Positions 1-12,524 of a stretch of 64,000 nucleotides of DNA are shown piece after piece. The position numbers and the translations under genes are program-made. This DNA comes from Epiperipatus broadwayi (taxonomy: Eukaryota; Onychophora; Udeonychophora; Euonychophora; Peripatidae). How positions within the stretch are numbered: position 1 is the stretch's first letter; every line of letters begins with the position of its first letter. The notes beneath the pieces were generated by a model. The model was not told where the DNA came from. It did no database searches and worked only from the letters and a program-made list of their open reading frames with translations. Location of the stretch: the NCBI GenBank assembly GCA_028023455.1, contig JAQFVV010000030.1, positions 6,528,501 through 6,592,500 of the forward strand, written 5' to 3'.

Positions 1-107
1 CAAAACATGGATTATACTATAACTATAGAATAGAGCAAAGGAACTGTGTTTGAAAACCAGTGATTTGGAAAATGAAAAGATTTACATGGAACAAACTTTC
101 ATGAAGA

Positions 108-645
108 ATGGTTATCCATCAGCATTATCAAAAAAAAACTTTAATAGACAACAAAAAAGACACTAAAAGAAAAAAAACAATTATTGATACTGATACTGTA
201 GTTTATCCATACATACCAGGAATGGCAGACAAATTAAAGAAAATCTGCAGTCAATATAACATTAGAACAGCTTTCCAAAGCCATATCACATTTCAAAGAA
301 TTTCTAACTACTACAAAGCCTAAACTGGAAATGCTGAAAAACAAAAACTGCATTATGAAATACCATGTGAATGTGGAAGGAAGTATATTGGTGAGATCTG
401 TCACTTTGTTGAACAGTGATTGAAAGAATACAAATTAATGATTAAAAGAAAAAAACAAATGTGTCTACCATAACAGAACATGTATTTGCTAATGGCTATA
501 TGTTCAAATGGTAAAATATTGGATAGAGAGGAAAAGATGCAAAGAAGAAAATTTCAATAAGTTACTCATATGATAATGGAAAATAATCCTGTAAGTCAAT
601 CCAGTGTGATAATACATAATGTGTGGAAACCTTTAATTAACTTCA
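108..645 (+). pseudogene. Penelope-like element remnant (RT end plus GIY-YIG)
   Basis: A 71-codon open stretch (108-323) ends in a segment reading like the region just after the reverse transcriptase of Penelope-like elements (VVYPYIPGMADKLKKICSQY, followed by a basic IRTAFQSH-like part). After the stop at 321-323 the same frame reads YEIPCECGRKYIGEI, the characteristic start of the GIY-YIG endonuclease of this class, before another in-frame stop near 420. Downstream, to about 645, only scattered similarity remains. The RT core is absent, so the copy is 5'-truncated and inactive. Seen: the motifs and stops. Known: Penelope-like elements join RT to GIY-YIG in this order. Inferred: the outer limits. 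Confidence 0.7.
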
Positions 646-737
646 CTCTTACAAAAAGTATTAAATTTTTTTAAGGACTCAGAAGGAATTGAAGCAACTC
701 TTATAAATAATATATGAAATTTTGACTATGTGTTGCC

Positions 738-806
738 TTTTTTAGTTCAGTTGGTTAGAGCATTGTCTTAAAATTGGACATTCAAGATTCTAAAAGTGTA
801 ATTCAG
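738..806 (+). repeat. tRNA-like relic (possible SINE head)
   Basis: The stretch TTAGTTCAGTTGGTTAGAGC matches a tRNA D-arm and internal A box. About 40 bases later, TTCAAGATTC resembles a decayed B box. The T-arm and acceptor do not pair well, so this is probably the decayed head of a tRNA-derived SINE rather than a working tRNA. Confidence 0.4.
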
Positions 807-2033
807 CTTCTATGTTAATATGGTCACTGGTCAGGTCAGCAACACCTGAAGAAGAATGGAGAATAATACTATGGAAACTTTATATAATTACTAACTTAGG
901 TTGTCTATTTGTGTGCTATCACTAACAAGTTGTTTGTATTTGAAAAGTTTAAATAGAGTTTAAAATTGTCTCTACCTTCAACATTTAATGATAAATAATG
1001 GAAATAGTCCAATGTATAATCACAATTCTAAATCATATTTTTGCAAACTTTATAATCAGATAATCCCTTCTGTCTTTGACAAACTAAGATTAACCTAATA
1101 TTTTATTCAAATAGTAAAATTATTTTACCCGCATATTACTATGGTCTTCATTCATTCATTAAAAGTCATATAATTAGTCACAAGTTCATTTATTTTTACT
1201 AACAATAAATTTAATATTTTTAAGATTAATGACAAAGAAAGATATAAACTTTACAATAAATCTGACCAGAAAAAATAAATATTAAGTATACTATAGCTGT
1301 TATTTTTCATGAAGATTGTTTTAAGATGCTAATATAATGAACATTTTTTGATTAGATATCTCATTGAACAACTTAGAGTAATATTCAAACATGTATACAA
1401 TATTTAGAATCTTATTAAATTATACCTGTCTTATAATAACATAACATAAGCTTGTGGTTAAGACCTGTAGAGGTCCCTACTTTCGCATTTTCACATGCAT
1501 ATTCTTGAGGTTTACAGCCTTAATAAATATTAATAACATATTTTAAAAACAAACTAAAAGGCAAACATATTGGTTTTCAAAAAACATATACAAAGAATGA
1601 TTAAACATAGGATTGAGTTAAAAAATTTAAATACTGCAATGAGAAACAATTCATGTGATTTTTCTAATTTTAAAATTTTGTCTACATTTTTCAAAATAAG
1701 TTATATATATATGCAAATTTAAAATATTGTCAGTGTAATATAGATATGTAAAAAAAAAAATTATTTCTTTAGATCATAAAATAAAAGTATATTATTATTG
1801 TAATTAAGGAAATTTCCTAAAGATTTTGCATAAATAGTTTATATATATTCATTGTGTTAAAAGATTTCTGAAAAATTTCCTTTTTATTTTTTATAATGTA
1901 TTGGATTGGTTTGAACATAGTTCATTCATTTGTTTATAGTTTAAAAAATATTTTTTTCTTTGTTAAAAAATAATGGGAGTATAATAATATTTGAAAGTTA
2001 ATTAGATGGAATTTGAAACAGGCAGATGGAGTT

Positions 2034-2037
<4 letters not shown>
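807..2037. other. AT-rich intergenic stretch
   Basis: No coding signal. The only recognisable piece is at 1445-1530 (AAGCTTGTGGTTAAGACCTG and following), which recurs at about 63670-63755 and so belongs to an unclassified dispersed repeat. Elsewhere I see only A+T-rich low-complexity sequence. Confidence 0.5.

Positions 2038-2120
<83 letters not shown>
2038..2120. repeat. (TA)n microsatellite
   Basis: An uninterrupted run of about 40 TA units directly abuts the hairpin element that follows. The peptide of alternating Ile and Tyr that can be read from it is not a gene. Confidence 0.95.
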
Positions 2121-2123
<3 letters not shown>

Positions 2124-2239
2124 CACTAGATGAAGCTTTACCAATAGCTCCTAACAAGCTTTTGTTTACATAAATGCCGAGAGAGATAGAATTCAATATC
2201 TCTTTTGTTGCCTCCACCTTCAGTCCATCTAGTGATCAT
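2119..2239. mobile_element. Short hairpin element, copy 1 (GATCACTAGATG ends)
   Basis: A ~121 bp sequence bounded by inverted ends ATGATCACTAGATG and CATCTAGTGATCAT and sitting in TA repeats, which suggests a MITE with TA-type targeting. It is base-for-base the same as the copy at 16276-16396. A damaged copy lies at 5598-5686, and a relative with GATCAATAGATG ends lies at 46699-46980. Its right end is 4 bp from the start of an LTR. No coding capacity. Confidence 0.75.
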
Positions 2240-2243
2240 AAAA

Positions 2244-5200
2244 TGCCATTACAATTTGGTCACTAGCCAAATTTATAGTAATGTGCATGTAGAAAAGGTA
2301 AAACAAAATCATCATCACAATTTTATATAATCATAAAGGAAGTTGTAGGGCATCCAAGTTTAAACCCTACAAGGTCCAGTTCTAAAAGCTTTAAACAGAG
2401 AAAGAATGGGTCAACAATTACATGCTTTACTTGTTTGTGTGTTGATAGAAAGGTAATACACACATTTAAACTATTTAATATTTAATTTTTCTTTAAAAAG
2501 CAAAGTTATAATGCATACATATAGGCAATGTATGTGTAAATTATTTAATTGTTTTATATTTCAAATATTAAACATTTTAATTTTCTTTAAAACTAACCTA
2601 TGCTTGATCAATTCTAACATTTTTTTCTATACTTTTATTTTGCTTTTCTTTAATTATAAGTGGGATTTAAAAGTTACAGATTTAATTAAATAATTGGGTT
2701 ATAATTACTAAGCTAGCAATTATAGTATTTAAGGTTAGTTTATGAATGATTTGAAAGAATGCAGGATGTGTGTACATTACATACAAAATTTTACATTTCC
2801 TAAATATTGAAAGAAAAGGAAGTATTAAATCTGTTAAATTATTTTTTTTTGTACAATTTTTTTTTGTTAAAAGAGGAAATCTGTTTAATCAGATATCGAT
2901 CTTTGTAGTAAATTTTTTGTAAATGATTGTCACTTTGGAGCTATAATTTTTGAAATTGTCTTATCAAGATCTAAAGAAGGAAGCTCAAAGATTTGAAGTG
3001 TTACCTGGATGTTAAAAAGAAAGAAAAAACAAAAGAAAGGAAATAAGAATTGAGTCTATTTTTTTTTTTAAAACAAAAGTGTCTGGAAAAAGGATTAAAC
3101 TTTTCAGTTGAAAAATACTTTGGTTGAAAATAAATTAGAGATCTAATTAAAACAAATTTGTCCAAAAATAGCAAGTGATGCTATCTCTGATTGGTTAAGT
3201 TAGCTAAAAATTGGATATAAAAAGCTGTCTTAGATTATTATTATTGTGATTGATTCAGATTATTAAACTATAATATTGAACGTTGAAAATATAAGAAATG
3301 GCGGGCTAGAAAAATTATATGTATATTCCATTTGCCGGACCATCTGGGGAAGCTGCACATCACATAGGAAAGAAAAGATGTGTCTAAAATAATATTCTAC
3401 ACCTTTCAACTGACCAGATAAATAAGATGTTTTTAATAGAAGGAAGAAAGCATTCACCTGCATTCAAAGAAGATGAATTAATCTACTGATAAATATTAAT
3501 CATCAAGTCCAATTAATTGTTACAACAACTGATTTTAAACTCAAGAAAATTTACAAATGGGAAAACAACTGCTGTATTTCATCCACATGCTTGACAAGAA
3601 GAGAAGAAAATTTACTATAATGATTTCCAAATTGTCCACTAAAGCAAATAACCTCAATAGAGTCATCATCATCAAATAGTTATCCACCTCAAGAAAGAGA
3701 TTGTTCCCAGTAAAACGGAAATGGTAGCTACAGAAATATAAACATTATACAAGACAAGTTTGAACCCTTGGAAATTCGCCACAAACAAAAAGATCGGTAA
3801 TATGACTTTTTATATCTATTTTCTTTATGATATCAGTCTTAATAAACATTTTAGCAATAAAGTGGTATATTTTTATTTAAAGAACTTTTAAAGACTATTC
3901 AGATCGATTAAAACAAGAATGTCTTACTAATAATAACTTTGAGCTTCATAAATGACCTTGAATGTATGAAAATTATTTGTTTATTAATTTTACAGTTATG
4001 AAATATGAATATGTAAAACAATTTTTTTTTTATGGTATTATGATTTTAGTTTTAACTAATATATTATTATTTTGGTTTTAAATAATATTTTGTTATCATG
4101 GGATAAAACACGCACATACATAATAATATTTTTATATGTGTATAATTGGAAGTGAATGTGGAATAATGAGTAGTATTAGAATATTAGATTATTTTGTTTC
4201 AAGTTCAGTATAGATTTCAGCGCTTGGAAGGGAGGGGGAGAAAATAATTTAAAACTTTTTTCTAAAACTTGCTCTTTCAATTTTACTAACATTTTTTTTT
4301 ACATTCTATTTACATGTTGGATTTTAAAGTATGTGTGCCAATGAGCAGATAATATTTTTTTTTAAATACTTTTCTCATGGAGTGAAAATCATGGTCAATG
4401 TGACGTCCAACTTAATACAAAATACATTTGAAGGGAAAGGGGGAAGAACTTAAAATTAATCTGAGGATTGTTATATAATCAATTATTATTATTATTATTC
4501 ATGTCAATTTTCATATTTATCTAGAAATTTTTATGTATATGTTAGAAATGTAGTAATAAATATTAGTTTGTTTTATTAAACGAGGCGTATATATTTCATT
4601 AAGTGTAGTCTTTGTTAAGTGTGATTATTCATCATCATCAATGGTTGAATATTAGTTATTTAAGATATAAGTAAATATGCTAAAATTAAGCAATAATTAT
4701 GAATTTCTTTATAAAATTTAGTTTTATGTTTAGGCTTAGTCCTAGAGCTGTAGTTGAAACCCTTGTCATTATCGTTATTATTATCATCATCATCATCGTC
4801 ATCAACGTTTTAATTAATGAGCTGTTTAACTGTTTAAAGGCCATAAATAAATATTGATTTTATAATATTTAGTGATCTCTTAGTATTATTATAACCACAT
4901 CCCATCATCTATTTCATGCAAGGATGAGTGAATTGCCATCCTAAATTAGTTATATATAATCTGAGCTAGTGAACTTATAAAAATATTGAAACACATTTGT
5001 TATGTTAAGATCTGAGAAATGATTTATGTCTAATATACTCCACTTTGGTTTAAAGATGTTTTACTTTTACCTAAATATTAGTGCTTATAGTGATATGGCT
5101 CAAAAAGCAAAATCTCCCATTTTATTATAAATAAAGTACCAAGAAGGGATTCAAACCCGGTACATGTGAAAGGTTATCAGATATAACCGTGTCTAGATTC

Positions 5201-5579
5201 AGATAATCTAGTGGCGCCCTGCTAGACCATATTCACTTAGTATTTGTTTAAACATGCACTTAACATCAAACCAAGAAATGAAAGTGGATAAAACCTACTG
5301 CCTGTATACCTGAGTTATATTTTATTGAATTACTAGTGTACTCACTTCACGTGATTTCCATATAATACATTGCTATAGTACTTGGTTATTAACAATTTCC
5401 CCATAATTCTTGATAGTGTTATATTTTGAACCTTTACTCAGATATTATTTCTTTTGATCATCATTTAATTTTTGAATTTATGATTATTTCTTATATATTG
5501 TAGACAACTCAGGTATGGTAATATTTTTTTTTATTTGAGCCTTTAAATAATTATTTGAGCGACCTAAAAATTGGTTACA
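2244..5579 (+). mobile_element. Long LTR, copy A (solo or tandem)
   Basis: A ~3.34 kb copy of the LTR that also occurs at 5687-9007 and 12929-16261. It starts TGCCATTACAATTTGG and ends ATTGGTTACA, the usual TG...CA boundaries. No internal region follows; instead a (TA)n tract and a broken hairpin element separate it from the next LTR. It differs from the other two around 4370-4400, where its sequence between the ATATTTTTT run and CATGGTCAATG is unique, and around 3950-3985. The small ORFs in it recur in the other LTRs and have no recognised product. Confidence 0.85.
5139..5232 (-). repeat. tRNA-like segment inside LTR
   Basis: On the minus strand this part of the LTR has TGGTCTAGCAGG (A-box-like) and, about 75 bases later, GGGTTTGAATCCC (B-box-like), the spacing of a pol III internal promoter. 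It recurs at about 8560-8655 and 15805-15898. It may be an old SINE captured by the LTR family. No convincing cloverleaf. Confidence 0.4.
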
Positions 5580-5600
5580 ATATATATATATATATATATG
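5580..5600. repeat. (TA)n between LTR A and hairpin
   Basis: A short TA run that starts immediately after the LTR end TTACA. Confidence 0.9.
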
Positions 5601-5686
5601 ATCACTAGATGAGCTTACCATAGCTCCTAACTTTGTTTACATATATCCAGAGAGATAGAATCATATCTCTTTTGTCCCCCCCCCAA
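5598..5686. mobile_element. Damaged hairpin element, copy 2
   Basis: Recognisable as the same element as 2119-2239, but with many single-base losses inside short homopolymers. It stops in a run of about 10 C where the other copies continue to the right inverted end. The pattern looks more like sequencing or assembly error than evolutionary decay. Confidence 0.7.
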
Positions 5687-8600
5687 TGCCATTACAATTT
5701 GGTCACTAGCCAAATTTATAGTAATGTGCATGTAGAAAAGGTAAAACAAAATCATCATCACAATTTTATATAACCATAAAGGAAGTTGTAGGGCATCCAA
5801 GTTTAAACCCTACAAGGTCCAGTTCTAAAAGCTTTAAACAGAGAAAGAATGGGTCAACAATTACATGCTTTACTTGTTTGTGTGTTGATAGAAAGGTAAT
5901 ACACACATTTAAACTATTTAATATTTAATTTTTCTTTAAAAAGCAAAGTTATAATGCATACATATAGGCAATGTATGTGTAAATTATTTAATTGTTTTAT
6001 ATTTCAAATATTAAACATTTTAATTTTCTTTAAAACTAACCTATGCTTGATCAATTCTAACATTTTTTTCTATACTTTTATTTTGCTTTTCTTTAATTAT
6101 AAGTGGGATTTAAAAGTTACAGATTTAATTAAATAATTGGGTTATAATTACTAAGCTAGCAATTATAGTATTTAAGGTTAGTTTATGAATGATTTGAAAG
6201 AATGAAGGATGTGTGTACATTACATACAAAATTTTACATTTCCTAAATATTGAAAGAAAAGGAAGTATTAAATCTGTTAAATTATTTTTTTTTGTACAAT
6301 TTTTTTTGTTAAAAGAGGAAATCTGTTTAATCAGATATCGATCTTTGTAGTAAATTTTTTTGTAAATGATTGTCACTTTGGAGCTATAATTTTTGAAATT
6401 TGTCTTATCAAGATCTAAAGAAGGAAGCTCAAAGATTTGAAGTGTTACCTGGATGTTAAAAAGAAAGAAAAAACAAAAGAAAGGAAATAAGAATTGAGTC
6501 TATTTTTTTTTTAAAACAAAAGTGTCTGGAAAAAGGATTAAACTTTTCAGTTGAAAAATACTTTGGTTGAAAATAAATTAGAGATCTAATTAAAACAAAT
6601 TTGTCCAAAAATAGCAAGTGATGCTATCTCTGATTGGTTAAGTTAGCTAAAAATTGGATATAAAAAGCTGTCTTAGATTATTATGATTGATTCAGATTAT
6701 TAAACTATCAAATTTGAATGTTGAAAATATAAGAAATGGCGGGCTAGAAAAATTATATGTATATTCCATTTGCCGGACCATCTGGGGGAAGCTGCACATC
6801 ACATAGGAAAGAAAAGATGTGTCTAAAATAATATTCTACACCTTTCAACTGACCAGATAAATAAGATGTTTTTAATAGAAGGAAGAAAGCATTCACCTGC
6901 ATTCAAAGAAGATGAATTAATCTACTGATAAATATTAATCATCAAGTCCAATTAATTGTTACAACAACTGATTTTAAACTCAAGAAAATTTACAAATGGG
7001 AAAACAACTGCTGTATTTCATCCACATGCTTGACAAGAAGAGAAGAAAATTTACTATAATGATTTCCAAATTGTCCACTAAAGCAAATAACCTCAATAGA
7101 GTCATCATCATCAAATAGTTATCCACCTCAAGAAAGAGATTGTTCCCAGTAAAACGGAAATGGTAGCTACAGAAATATAAACATTATACAAGACAAGTTT
7201 GAACCCTTGGAAATTCGCCACAAACAAAAAGATCGGTAATATGACTTTTTATATCTATTTTCTTTATGATATCAGTCTTAATAAACATTTTAGCAATAAA
7301 GTGGTATATTTTTATTTAAAGAACTTTTAAAGACTATTCAGATCGATTAAAACAAGAATGTCTTACTAATAATAACTTTGAGCTTCATAAATTATCTTGA
7401 ATGTATCAAAATTATATGTTTATTAATTTTACAGTTATGAAATATTAATGTGTAAAACAATTTTTTTTTTATGGTATTATGATTTTAGTTTTAACTAATA
7501 TATTATTATTTTGGTTTTAAATAATATTTTGTTATTATGGGATAAAACACGCACATACATAATAATATTTTTATATGTGTATAATTGGAAGTGAATGTGG
7601 AATAATGAGTAGTATTAGAATATTAGATTATTTTGTTTCAAGTTCAGTATAGATTTCAGCGCTTGGAAGGGAGGGGGAGAAAATAATTTAAAACTTTTTT
7701 CTAAAACTTGCTCTTTCAATTTTACTAACATTTTTTTTTACATTCTATTTACATGTTGGATTTTAAAGTATGTGTGCTAATGAGCAGATAATATTTTTTG
7801 TCTTGAAATACTTTTCATGGTCAATGTGACGTCCAACTTAATACAAAATACATTTGAAGGGAAAGGGGGAAGAACTTAAAATTAATCTGAGGATTGTTAT
7901 ATAATCAATTATTATTATTATTATTCATGTCAATTTTCATATTTATCTAGAAATTTTTATGTATATGTTAGAAATGTAGTAATAAATATTAGTTTGTTTT
8001 ATTAAACGAGGCGTATATATTTCATTAAGTGTAGTCTTTGTTAAGTGTGATTATTCATCATCATCAATGGTTGAATATTAGTTATTTAAGATATAAGTAA
8101 ATATGCTAAAATTAAGCAATAATTATGAATTTCTTTATAAAAATTAGTTTTATGTTTAGGCTTAGTCCTAGAGCTGTAGTTGAAACCCTTGTCATTATCG
8201 TTATTATTATCATCATCATCATCGTCATCAACGTTTTAATTAATGAGCTGTTTAACTGTTTAAAGGCCATAAATAAATATTGATTTTATAATATTTAGTG
8301 ATCTCTTAGTATTATTATAACCACATCCCATCATCTATTTCATGCAAGGATGAGTGAATTGCCATCCTAAATTAGTTATATATAATCTGAGCTAGTGAAC
8401 TTATAAAATATTGAAACACATTTGTTATGTTAAGATCTGAGAAATGATTTATGTCTAATATACTCCACTTTGGTTTAAAGATGTTTTACTTTTACCTAAA
8501 TATTAGTGCTTATAGTGATATGGCTCAAAAAGCAAAATCTCTCCATTTTTATTATAAATAAAGTACCAAGAAGGGATTCAAACCCGGTACATGTGAAAGG

Positions 8601-9007
8601 TTATCAGATATAACCGTGTCTAGATTCAGATAATCTAGTGGCGCCCTGCTAGACCATATTCACTTAGTATTTGTTTAAACATGCACTTAACATCAAACCA
8701 AGAAATGAAAGTGGATAAAACCTACTGCCTGTATACCTGAGTTATATTTTATTGAATTACTAGTGTACTCACTTCACGTGATTTCCATATAATACATTTC
8801 ATATAATACTGGTTATTAACAATTTCCCCATAATTCTTGATAGTGTTATATTTTGAACCTTTACTCAGATATTATTTCTTTTGATCATCATTTAATTTTT
8901 GAATTTATGATTATTTCTTATATATTGTAGACAACTCAGGTATGGTAATATTTTTTTTTATTTGAGCCTTTAAATAATTATTTGAACGACCTTTAATTAT
9001 GGTTACA
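5687..9007 (+). mobile_element. 5' long LTR (copy B) of gag-only element
   Basis: A ~3.32 kb LTR, TGCCATTACA...GGTTACA. It is followed one base later by the primer binding site, so it is the 5' LTR of the element whose 3' LTR is at 12929-16261. It shares indels with copy C in its 3' half (for example ATTTTTTGTCTTGAAATAC near 7790). It differs from A and C near 6690-6725, at 6204, and in its last 25 bases. No conserved ORF. At 3.3 kb it is far longer than the few hundred bases usual for gypsy-class LTRs. Confidence 0.88.
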
Positions 9008-9008
9008 A

Positions 9009-9026
9009 TGGCGCCCAACGTGGGGC
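9009..9026 (+). other. Primer binding site, tRNA-Lys type
   Basis: TGGCGCCCAACGTGGGGC lies one base after the 5' LTR end. It matches the established primer site complementary to the 3' end of tRNA-Lys(1,2), used by several retroviruses and retrotransposons. It fixes both the LTR boundary and the element's orientation. Confidence 0.9.
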
Positions 9027-10340
9027 CTGATATTTTACCATATACCTGAAAAAGAGAGTCTATAGAATGATGGGAGATGTGTGGTTAAAAATAGAGAAAT
9101 TTTTTTTAGTAAAATTTTTTTTTTTCAGTAAAAATTTTTTTTTTGTCTTACAAAATTTTCTTGGCCAAACAGTCTTATTTTAGATGATGATGTTTAATAT
9201 GATTTAATTTTTCATTGATGATGATAAAATGGGTACAGCCATAAAACAGCTTAGTTTTTTTTTTTTTTATCAATTTTGAAAATAGAGATGAATATCACAA
9301 CTTAAGACAAAGGTGAAATAAATAATAGATTTTTTTTTGTGGAACATTAAAATGATTTATTGCCAGATAGGATAGGCATAGTAATAGTGATGAATTATGG
9401 AATAGTAGTCTCATGTGTGTTTGGGGAGTTCATTTTGTAAAAAGTCTATGATTTTAGAGGTTTGATTGGATGGTTGATCGTTGGAGTTTGGTTGGTTAGA
9501 TTGCAGTTTTGATGATGAGTGGAGAGTTTTGTCATTGCCTTGAGAATGCTATGTATTTCGTGTAACTTATGAATGATCAAACCCATTCACTGCTCCAACC
9601 CAATTTATATGTTATCTTTATTTTATCATGAAGCAGTTAACAGCAGACCTGCCATGATACCAGCCTATAAGTCTCCAAGAGAGAGAGCACGGCATAGTTT
9701 TCCAATCAAGTTTATATGTTATTCTTATTTTATCATGAAGCAGTTAACAGTAGTCCTGCCATGATATCAGCCTATAAGTCTCCAAGAGAGAGAGCAAGGT
9801 TTCGTTTTTGTAGTCTATAATAAGCAGGGCATTCCTTGATACTTGCCACATAAGACTCCAAGAGAGAGAGCAAGGCATAGTTTATCTACTTTAGCCCCTA
9901 AGACTTAATACATCTTTTATTGCAACAGAGTTTGCTTCATTTAATCAAGGGTTGTGGTAGTTAATAGTGATCGAATTGGGATGATCTTCTGAGTGCTCGT
10001 GATGCATTGTGTGATTATAGTGCTGTGACTGAATTCTTTTATTTATCTCAAGATTGTGAACTGCTAGTCATTCTGTGGACTGTCAATATCTGTCGGATTT
10101 CTGGGAGAATGGATGAATGTATAATTTGGGCTATTACAGACAGACATGCACTATATAGATTATTGTTGTGTAGTTCATTAAATAAGGATATTAAAAATTT
10201 TTTTTTTGTTGTATTTGTAAATGCATAATAAGGTGAAAATCAAATCAGTCAGTTGGTCAGAATAGGTGTCAGACAGGGAGAAGATGTGTGGATTTTTGAT
10301 GGTCAGGGAAGTACAGATGGGATATATATAGTTTTATAAC
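9027..10340 (+). other. Untranslated leader with tandem repeats
   Basis: About 1.3 kb between primer site and gag with no long frame. At 9597-9880 it holds imperfect tandem repeats of about 105-110 bp: two fuller units (TTTATATGTTAT then TTATCATGAAGCAGTTAACAG) and a third partial one. Each ends in CTCCAAGAGAGAGAGCA (about 9674, 9780, 9851). Such leaders often hold dimerisation or packaging signals in retroelements, but nothing here proves that. Confidence 0.6.
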
Positions 10341-12524
10341 ATGAGTGAACTAAATTATAGTATGGAAGAGGTTATGGAAGAGGAAGGTGCCCCAATACCA
10401 GGAATCAGTGATCGTTTTCATACTGAAGAAGAGGATGGGGAGGTTTTCTTAAAAACACAAGAGGAAAGAGAGGAAGTAGAGGAAGATGCCTTTAATGTTA
10501 GTAGCAATAATACGGCCTCAAGTGTGGAAGTAGATGAGGAGTCAGAAGTGGGCCAGGCTCAAATAGCAAAGATGGCACCATCAGACATGGACATGATAAT
10601 GCAGATGCTCAGAAGTATGAGAGAAGATAGTAAGCAAAGTATGGTAAATCTAGAACAAAAGATGGAGAATCTAGAACAAAAGATGGAGAAAAATATAGAA
10701 GATAGTAAGCAAAGTATGGTAAATCTAGAACAAAAGATAGAGAAAAATAATAAAAGTATGGTAAATCTAGAACAAAAGATGGAGAAAAATATAGAAAGTC
10801 TAAGAGAAGAGAGTAAGAAAAGTATAGAAAGTCTAGAACAAAAGATAGGTCAATCTGTAGAGAAAACTATAGAAAATTTGAGAGAAGATCTAAAAGCAAA
10901 GATAGATCAATCTATTGAAAACAACAGCCAAATGATCGTAGCCTTGGAAACTAAGATTGAAAAATCCCATATAGAGTACAAGAACAGGTTTACTTCATTA
11001 GAGGATAGGATAGAAGGAGTTTGTAGATCTATGGAAGTGGCAAAACAGGAGGGCTGTCAGTGACTGCAATCATTAAAGGCTCAAGTGGAGCAGTCTATTG
11101 AAGAAAATAAGATAGAGATTGACTTAGATAGGAATGAGGTCCATGGTTTGGTCTCCCAATCCATATCAGAATGCATAGAAAAGAATGCCGAAATAACTTC
11201 TGCAGGAATTCATATTAGATTAGAGGAGGTGGTAGCCAAAGTGGACTCATATAAGGAAGCCACCTTGAGCTGTGTAGATCAAACCCTCACTATGAAAAAT
11301 AGGTTTAGTGGCTTAGAAAAGGAAATACGAGAAGTCTTGGCCAATGAGTGTGTACAGATGGACCAAAATCTTAGGAAAGAATTGGGGAAACAGATGGATA
11401 GCTTTAGGGAGGAGATAGTGAAAAGGGACAAATCAAGTTCTTTAGAAGAGGGACCCAGAATAAATCAACATGAATTGGGTGTTATGTTGGAGAAGGTTGA
11501 GGAGAACCAGAAGGCGTATGTTATGGAATACATGAACCCCAAGATGGAAGATCTCTATCAGAAAATAGGGGAATTAAGAGATCGAGTTGATATAGGATTG
11601 CAGAGTCAGTCAAACCCAAAGTCAAGGAAAAATGATGTTAGCATCAGTCCAGATGACTGTAGGGATAGATCAGAACATAGTCAGTCTGAGAAAAGGATGC
11701 CTACTTTAGTTAAAAATCCACAAGTTAAAAAATTAGTAGATAGGGCTGACCATACCAGTAAAGATGAATATAGAGTAGGAGGGTCAATGACCTCAAATTT
11801 AATTAAAATTAAGGCCTTTAGTGGGGAAAGCAGGGAAAACCCCTTAGAGTATCTGTATACCTTGGAAGAACTCTTTTCTGTGTGTAGGTTAAATGAACGG
11901 GAAAAGTTGGCCATTGCCTGTAACCATCTTTATGCCTATGCTAAGGAGTGGTGGCGGTCCCTATTTGATAAGCCCACTACCTTTGGGGATTTTCGTTGTG
12001 TTATCTTAGCCTGTTTTTGGAGTGAAGATAGGCAGGACCAGGTGCGCTACCAGATCACTCAGGAAAAGTACGGCAGTACCAAGGGTAGCTATACACAATT
12101 TTTCAGAGGGCAGGCAGTTAAGTTGAAAAGTCTGACTGCATTTCCTCTCTCAGAGCACCAGATCCTGAGAATACTCCGACACAATCTTCCCCGAAACATT
12201 GAGCAAATGCTTATTGCTGCTGATTGCCGCAGTATAGAGGAAGCATCAGAAATCCTGGATGCTCTAGAAATTTCAGAGCTAGATTCAGAGAGTAGGCCCA
12301 AGAGCACCAAGGATAGGTATAGTTATAATGTCTCTAGTCTGAATCTAGGTGATCAGACACGGGATCAGAATTTTGGTAGTTATAGATATAGGAATAATTA
12401 TAGGGCTAGGCCTCCTAATCAATCCTGGGGAGATTCTGGGGATAGTGTTGTGAAGAAAGTAATTCCTAGAGACAAGCAATCCTCTACCAGTGGAATTACC
12501 ACAGTGCTGAAAAAGCCAAAATGA
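10341..12524 (+). pseudogene. gag: gag of long-LTR element, split by one in-frame stop
   Basis: Two open stretches lie in the same frame: 10341-11063 (240 aa) and 11064-12524, whose first Met is at 11085 (479 aa). They are separated only by a TGA at 11061-11063, so this is one gag-length frame of about 728 codons with a nonsense codon. The N-terminal third is acidic. It then becomes a long coiled coil with repeated SKQSMVNLEQKME units at roughly residues 95-175, apparently expanded by tandem duplication. The C-terminal half contains a retrotransposon-Gag capsid-like domain (FSGESRENPLEYLYTLEEL, AYAKEWWRSLF, with LPRNIEQML further on). A basic, Arg-rich tail follows, without a CCHC knuckle. 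No protease, RT or integrase follows. Known: Gag forms the particle that packages the RNA. Inferred: with no pol, the element depended on enzymes in trans. The stop could be decay or readthrough. Confidence 0.75.

Noticed and set aside
2002-2217. Open frame of alternating Ile and Tyr (also at 35715-35903, 36181-36399 and 36278-36469)
   Set aside because: Translation of (TA)n microsatellites; not genes.
2511-2693. 60-codon frame repeated at 5954 and 13197
   Set aside because: It is part of the LTR and recurs because the LTR is repeated. Composition is Phe/Leu/Asn-rich from AT-rich DNA, with no domain. The minus-strand frames at 3263 and 13946 are rejected for the same reason.
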